Positions 8,235 through 12,623 of a stretch of 12,623 nucleotides of DNA are shown piece by piece. Within the stretch, counting starts at the first letter, position 1. Each line of letters begins with the position of its first letter. The translations under genes were made by a program, and so were the position numbers. Below the pieces are notes generated by a model. It was not told the DNA's origin. It saw only the letters and a list, made by a program, of their open reading frames with translations, and made no database searches. The stretch is from Monoraphidium neglectum. Its lineage: Eukaryota > Chlorophyta > Chlorophyceae > Sphaeropleales > Selenastraceae. Where the stretch lies: positions 5,419 to 18,041 of the forward strand of contig NW_014013020.1 in the NCBI RefSeq assembly GCF_000611645.1. Direction: 5' to 3'.

Positions 8235-11026
8235 ATGAAGGCTGCCGTGCTTACAGCACAAGGACCGCCCAGCGTCCTTCAGGTGCGCGTTGTCTTGTCC
8301 CTGTCAGAGCCACTCACAGCCCCCAGGCGGCGTCTCAAACCTGACATGTGTGCTCTGCAGCAGCACTGCTACCCCGAATGCACTCGCGGCGACGAGGAAG
8401 CACGCCTTGCAGCGAAGTTCGCCAGTTTTTGATGACTTGTGAACAGTAGGAAGGACTTTCATGGCACCGCGCGGTGTGAGTCCGAACATACGGAACGCCA
8501 CTCACCCGCGTCTGCCAGCCCCCACCCCTCAACCCCTCAGATTCAGCAGGGCTACCCGCCGCCGCAGCGCCGGCCTGGGGAGGTCCTGGTGCGCGTGGCG
8601 GCGGCATCAGTCAACCCTGTAGACGTGAAGACGCGATCCGGGGTTGTGCCGCGCCTCGTCACCGCCATCCCGCGGGTGGGTGGGACGGCCCTTGCATGGG
8701 GCCGCGTCTTGGAGGGGGGGCGGAGTGTGTTCTGTGCTCCAAGGCTGAATGCCGCGACACTGCCCCACTGCTACAGCACGCATGCTGAATGCAGCTGAAC
8801 AGCCGAGCGCGCATGTGAGACGCAACCTGTCCCACAAAGTGTGCGTTTCAAGAACCCCGCCTGCCGCCGCACGCCTCAGATCCTGGGATCTGACGTGGCG
8901 GGCGTGGTCGAGGCAGCGGATGAGGGCAGCCCCTTCAGAAAGGGCGACCGCGTCTTCGGCTGCACAGGGCAGCACATATTCAATTCCAGATACGGCACCT
9001 ATGCAGAGCTAGTCAGCGCCAGCGAAGACGCTTTTGAAAAGATCCCGGACGGCGTGGGCTACGAGGAGGCTGCCGCCGTGCCCCTGGCCGCCATGACGGC
9101 GTGGCAGGCGCTGGAGGCGCGCATGCCGCTGGAGGGCAAGGCGGTGCTGGTGCACGCGGGGTCGGGCGGCGTGGGCACCTTCGCCATTCAGGTGATCCCG
9201 CCTTAAGAGGGGCGAGGGGGGGGGAGGGCGCGAGGCCACATTCAACATCGCTGATACCAGCGTTGGCTTGAAAGGCCACCCCCTGCCTAGCTTTGCATCA
9301 CACATCCTGCCCAGTCCTATCTTTCGCAACAACGTCTTGCGCTCAATGTGCCGGTGGCCTCGCTCTCCGGAGCCCCCACCACTCACCCCGCCCGCCCACC
9401 AGATTGCCAAGGCGCTGGGTGCGCGCGTCACCGCCACCTGCGGCCCCTCCAACGTGGCCTTGGTGACCCAGACCCTGGGCGCTGACGTGGCAGTCGACTA
9501 CACCAAGGACAGGTTTGATGACGTCGCCCCGGGGCCGTATGACGTCATCGTGGACCTCATCGGGGGCGACTACGAGACCAGGGGCGTGAAGCTGCTCAAA
9601 AGAAGAGGGAAGGTGCGACCATCATGTGTACGCCGCGGCGGTGCATGTCAGGCGTTGTGAAGCGTTGTGTGTGGCGCCTGCAAAACGCCAAGTCTCAGCC
9701 TAGTGCCGCGACACCCTGGACGCCGCGCCGCGCGCTGCTGCGCCCTGCAACACGCACGCATTCCTCGGTCCCCGAGGTGTGCCCCGCAATCTATCTGGCT
9801 CGTGCGACGCACCACGCTCCGCTCTCCGCCTGCCCGCCGCCCCACAGGGCGAGCCTGGGGGCCACTACACCAACCTGCTGACCCACGGCTGGAACAAGAA
9901 GTGAGCGCCGCGCTCCACCCCCACACGCATTCCCACAACCCATACACGCACGACCTGACAGAACTTGCCCTCTTGTTTCGCTGATCATATACGGGTGGCA
10001 CGGAAGCTGCATCCCTTTTGGTCGGCCGCGCTTTAAGCGAGGTGCCCCGGAAGCTGCGCCCCTGGTCACCCTGCAGGGCTGGGGGGCGAGGTGATCCACC
10101 AGGACCGGCTCGTCAGCGCCACCGGCCCGGCGGCTCCCTTCACGAAGCGGCAGCAAGGCTCCGCTCAGCTGCGCCGGCCCGCCTCGTGAGCGCCTGCCGC
10201 GCTCGTCGATGCCGCCCCCGCCCGTCTCGCCCCCTCCCCCCCAGGTACGGCCCCGGCCTGGGTGGCGCCATCACGCTGCTGAGCGCAGCCAGGGGCACCC
10301 TGCTGTCTGCGCTGGGGCTGGGCCCAAGCTACGAGCTGGTGACCATCCAGGCCAAGGCGTCCCGCGGGCTGCAGCAGGTGAGGGGCCGTTTTCCCAGGGT
10401 GGGCCGGGTCAACGCATCCGCGTCCGCACCCTGCTGGGCCGCACGCCGTATTCCAGGTGTCTGAGTTTCTGTGCAGCATCTGGGTTTGCGACAGTGTTTG
10501 CCTGGCCCCGGCTGCTCGGCAGCGGTTTGCCACGCATAAGGCCTAGGCGTTGCAGAGCAAAGCCCTGCTGGCAGCGGTTGGACTGGCTGCCCCAGTCGGA
10601 TCCGTTGAACCATTGAGGGTTAATGACAAATGTGACATCACCAGCCTTGCCCTTGCTTGAAACTCTTTTCTAGGTGGCCGCCCTGATGGCGGAGGGCAAG
10701 GTGAAGCCCCTCATCGACAGGGTGCTGCCCCTGGAGCAGGTGTGTGTGTGTGTGTGGGGGGGGGGTGTTTTCCTGGGGAACCCGGGACCAAACCTGGGCT
10801 GCAGGGGTGTGCAACAGGGGAGCGTGGTTTGCCGTTTTTGGCAGGCAAGTGAAAACCTGGGCTTGCATTCATTTGCCGTCAATAAGACAGGACTGTAGGT
10901 TTGGTGGCCTCTTGTAAATGCACACGCCACTGCGCCCCGTCCCGCCCGCAGGTGGCGGAGGCTCACGCGCACTCGGAGGGCGGACACGCGCGCGGCAAGA
11001 TCGTCCTCAGGGTGGCGGAGCTGTGA
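8235..11026 (+). CDS. Zinc-free MDR NAD(P)H:quinone oxidoreductase, RTN4IP1-like (copy B)
   Basis: The eight exons are 8235-8282, 8541-8675, 8880-9191, 9403-9612, 9848-9900, 10245-10377, 10674-10739 and 10952-11026. All introns are GT-AG and phase-consistent, giving 343 aa. The start is ATG 8235 (MKAAVLTAQGPPSVLQ). The protein has the same landmarks as the divergent copy: AAASVNPVDVK, GSDVAGVV, GDRVFG, the nucleotide-binding HAGSGGVG (about 153-160) and the C-terminal GHARGKIVLRVAEL. Exon 2 corresponds to exons 2 and 3 of the other copy fused, so one intron is missing here. At the end of exon 4, LLKKGGK of copy A is LLKRRGK, losing a Gly usually seen in the family. The reading frame is intact throughout, so I do not call a pseudogene. 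Whether it is expressed or active is unknown. Confidence 0.85.
10740..10765 (+). repeat. (GT)8-G10 tract at the exon 7 donor of copy B
   Basis: The 5' splice site after LPLEQ is embedded in (GT)8 followed by ten G residues, so the intron starts GTGTGTGTGT. Copy A instead begins GTGGTGGGGCC at the homologous place. The repeat offers many overlapping GT dinucleotides. Only use of the first one keeps the reading frame clean into exon 8. Confidence 0.85.
10740..10951 (+). other. Intron 7 of copy B, conserved in copy A
   Basis: This 212-nt intron is the counterpart of the 4552-4749 intron. Apart from the first 25-30 nt, where the GT repeat has replaced the copy A sequence, it aligns closely to the acceptor. 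The direct repeat AACCTGGGCT occurs at 10791-10800 and 10854-10863. A TGTAA lies at 10914; copy A has TGTAG at the same place. Confidence 0.8.
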
Positions 11027-11575
11027 TCCAATTTTGCACTTTGTAGACAGGTTGTACAGTATGTGTGGAGCCCATACTACGGGCTGTCGCTTAGTGATTC
11101 ATGCATCCATGCATGATGTTTGAGGCGTGTGAGCGGTGTGGTCCTGGCGGTCAAGGCATGGTGTCCAGCGGGCTGCGCTGCAATCAAAAGCGTGGCTGGT
11201 GGGAGCGACCTGCACCGGCATCACGTTGCTAACATTACCGCGGGTGAGGTATGCGTTTGTGCGGTGGTGTCGTTACTTCATCAAGGCAAGAGGGTTGATC
11301 ATTGTGGCGCATTGAATTGCTCGAGACGATATGACTGCCCAGGTGGAATAGTAATTGAGCTGAAGCAACAACAACAAATTCCACTTGGTATCAATGATCT
11401 TTTAGCACAACCGTTTGTCAGATACCGAGGGTCAAAAGGCAACCGAGGGAGGGAATAGCACGCTTGATTCAGCGCGCCCTCGAGCCAGTGTCTCAAAAAA
11501 GGCACAACCGCCGGCCCTGGCACACGGCCGGGTGGCCAGCCACCGGCCGCCAGCAAAAACCCCGTCGCCCCCCGC
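11027..11575. other. Convergent intergenic interval without a recognised gene
   Basis: This interval lies between the stop codons of copy B and the SRR1-domain gene, which converge here. It should contain both 3' UTRs. No TGTAA signal is visible on the plus strand, and no TTACA for the minus strand. The only local pattern noted is a doubled CATGCAT (11100-11106 and 11108-11114). The open frames found have no recognisable domains. Confidence 0.6.
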
Positions 11576-12623
11576 TCAGTCGCAGGGCCCCAACGCGTCG
11601 CCGCACGCGTCGGCCAGGAGCAGGTGCAGGCTGCTGTCGTTGAAGGCGGAAGTCACGTGGAAGCCGCAGTCGGGGACCGGCAGCTCGGCCACCGCGCCTG
11701 CGCTTGTCAGCAGTAGGAAACAGCATGGTTGTGGACAGTGTGTGGTACAGATACAGGTAGACATCATGATATATTTTAAGAGGAAATACGAGCAGCCATG
11801 CCAGGGCCTGACCAGCATTGCCAAGGGCGGGGCGCAGGCCGCGCATACGCATCGGAATCATAGCGCCAAGTGGGAGAGAAAAAAAGTCATGCAGGGGTGA
11901 GGCCGCCGGCCAGATCGTAGCCCCTCTTCGCTCCCCCGCCCCTTGGCCGCGCCCCCGCCAGCGCGGACCCACCCGCCTCCACGAGTCGCAGCAGCCGCCC
12001 CGGCCGCGCGCCGCCCGGCTTCGCGCCCGCCGCTGCCCAGCGCTCCCTGTACAAATCAAAGCTGTTGCCCAGGACAGCCAGGTGTGGCAGGCGGCCCGCG
12101 CGCCAGTTGGCGGCCAGCAGGCTGTCGCAGAGCGCGGCCTGCGTGAGGGAGGCGAGGGGCCGCTTGACAGGCAGCTTTGCAGCCGGGGGCCGGCGCCCTG
12201 CTTCGCTTGAGCTGCGCAAGCGGTGGGCGCGGGGCCGATGGCTGGGGCGTCTGGGGCGAGGGCGCGCCGTGCGGCGCTGAGGGGTTGCGGCTCAAAAGGG
12301 CTGGGTCCATTTCGGATGCAAGAAACCGCTTGAAATTGAATTCGCAGGCTCCGTTTCAAAATGCAGGTGTCCGTTTGAAAGACGATCAGAGGGCCCTGTG
12401 TCGGCTCACCTCGCAGTGGGGTAAGTAGAACAGCGTCTGTTCCTCTGCCACGCGGGCGCCGCCCTCGTTGGTGGCGATGACCTGGCAGCCCAACGCCGCG
12501 ATGAGGGCGGCGTCTGTCGCGGAGAACGCAGGGTCGAAGAGCTGCGGCGGCGAGGAGAGGCCGGGCAGGAGGTCCCGCAGCAGCAGCGCCAGCGCCAGCT
12601 GGCGGGCGCGGCGGGGTTTTGGG
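11576..12623 (-). CDS. SRR1-domain protein, 3' part (truncated by window edge)
   Basis: Three exons are readable: 12623-12410 (5' end outside the window), 12138-11973 and 11697-11576, with GT-AG junctions of phases 0 and 1. The protein fragment carries the hallmarks of the SRR1 domain in order: RQLALALLL, LFDPAFSATD, LGCQVIATNEGG, TLFYLPHCE, LLAANWRAG, LAVLGNSFDLY and a final AFNDSSLHLLL. SRR1 proteins include the Arabidopsis SENSITIVITY TO RED LIGHT REDUCED 1 clock/light-signalling factor, yeast Ber1 and animal SRRD; the biochemical activity of the domain is not settled. The N-terminal part is not seen. Between the GNSF motif and the C-terminal block is an algal-type Ala/Gly/Arg-rich insert (about residues 35-50 of the middle exon). 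Identification rests on motif order and the matching splice phases. Confidence 0.82.

Noticed and set aside
8639..8879. Alternative copy B model ending exon 2 at TRSG and starting exon 3 with NPACRRTPQ
   Set aside because: The donor (gttgtg) is weak and the result aligns poorly with copy A. The model using gtgggt at 8676 gives PRLVTAIPR joined to ILGSDVAG, matching PRAVVTFPK-IPGGDVAG.
10670..10987. Minus-strand open frame opposite exons 7-8 of copy B
   Set aside because: It is an antisense shadow, and the same kind of shadow occurs opposite copy A. The sense exons carry the conserved enzyme C-terminus.
8235..11026. Copy B as a pseudogene, because single-frame reading shows many stops
   Set aside because: All stops fall in introns. 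The eight exons join with consistent phases into a full-length protein with an intact nucleotide-binding motif.
1..12623. Mobile element, CRISPR array, tRNA or rRNA gene
   Set aside because: I found no transposase or reverse transcriptase motifs, no regularly spaced repeats and no tRNA-like arms. The inverted repeat in the window is explained by the paralogous genes.

Overview
The window looks like nuclear DNA of a eukaryote, most likely a core chlorophyte green alga. No long uninterrupted genes are present. Three protein families can only be read by splicing short exons across GT-AG introns, mostly about 110-520 nt long. The exons are GC-rich, and CAG/GCT, GAT, CA and GT microsatellites are common. 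An SRR1-domain gene and an RTN4IP1/quinone-oxidoreductase-type pair fit that assignment, but the species cannot be named from this sequence.

Layout, left to right. Positions 1-995 hold possible 5' exons of the next gene, but I cannot fix a splice model there. Positions 996-3233 (+) are a five-exon gene for an Ala/Gln-rich protein of unknown function. Its C-terminal half, outside the low-complexity tract, looks like a folded domain that I do not recognise. Positions 3234-4476 are a gene-poor convergent interval with a GCT/GCG repeat and a candidate TGTAA polyadenylation signal. Positions 4477-7845 (-) are a nine-exon gene for a zinc-free MDR-type NAD(P)H:quinone oxidoreductase (344 aa). Positions 7846-8234 are a shared divergent upstream region. 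Positions 8235-11026 (+) are an eight-exon paralogue of the same enzyme (343 aa), head to head with the first copy. Positions 11027-11575 are a second convergent interval with nothing recognised. Positions 11576-12623 (-) are the 3' part of an SRR1-domain gene, cut by the right edge of the window.

The main result is the inverted oxidoreductase pair. Reading all exons in both copies gives matching splice phases and nearly equal protein lengths. The copies are not evenly diverged. Some blocks are almost identical at the DNA level, including one entire intron near the 3' end, while adjacent exons and introns are strongly diverged. This mosaic suggests patchy gene conversion between the arms of the inverted repeat. 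The minus copy also carries one intron that the plus copy lacks. I see no mobile element, CRISPR array, tRNA or rRNA gene.
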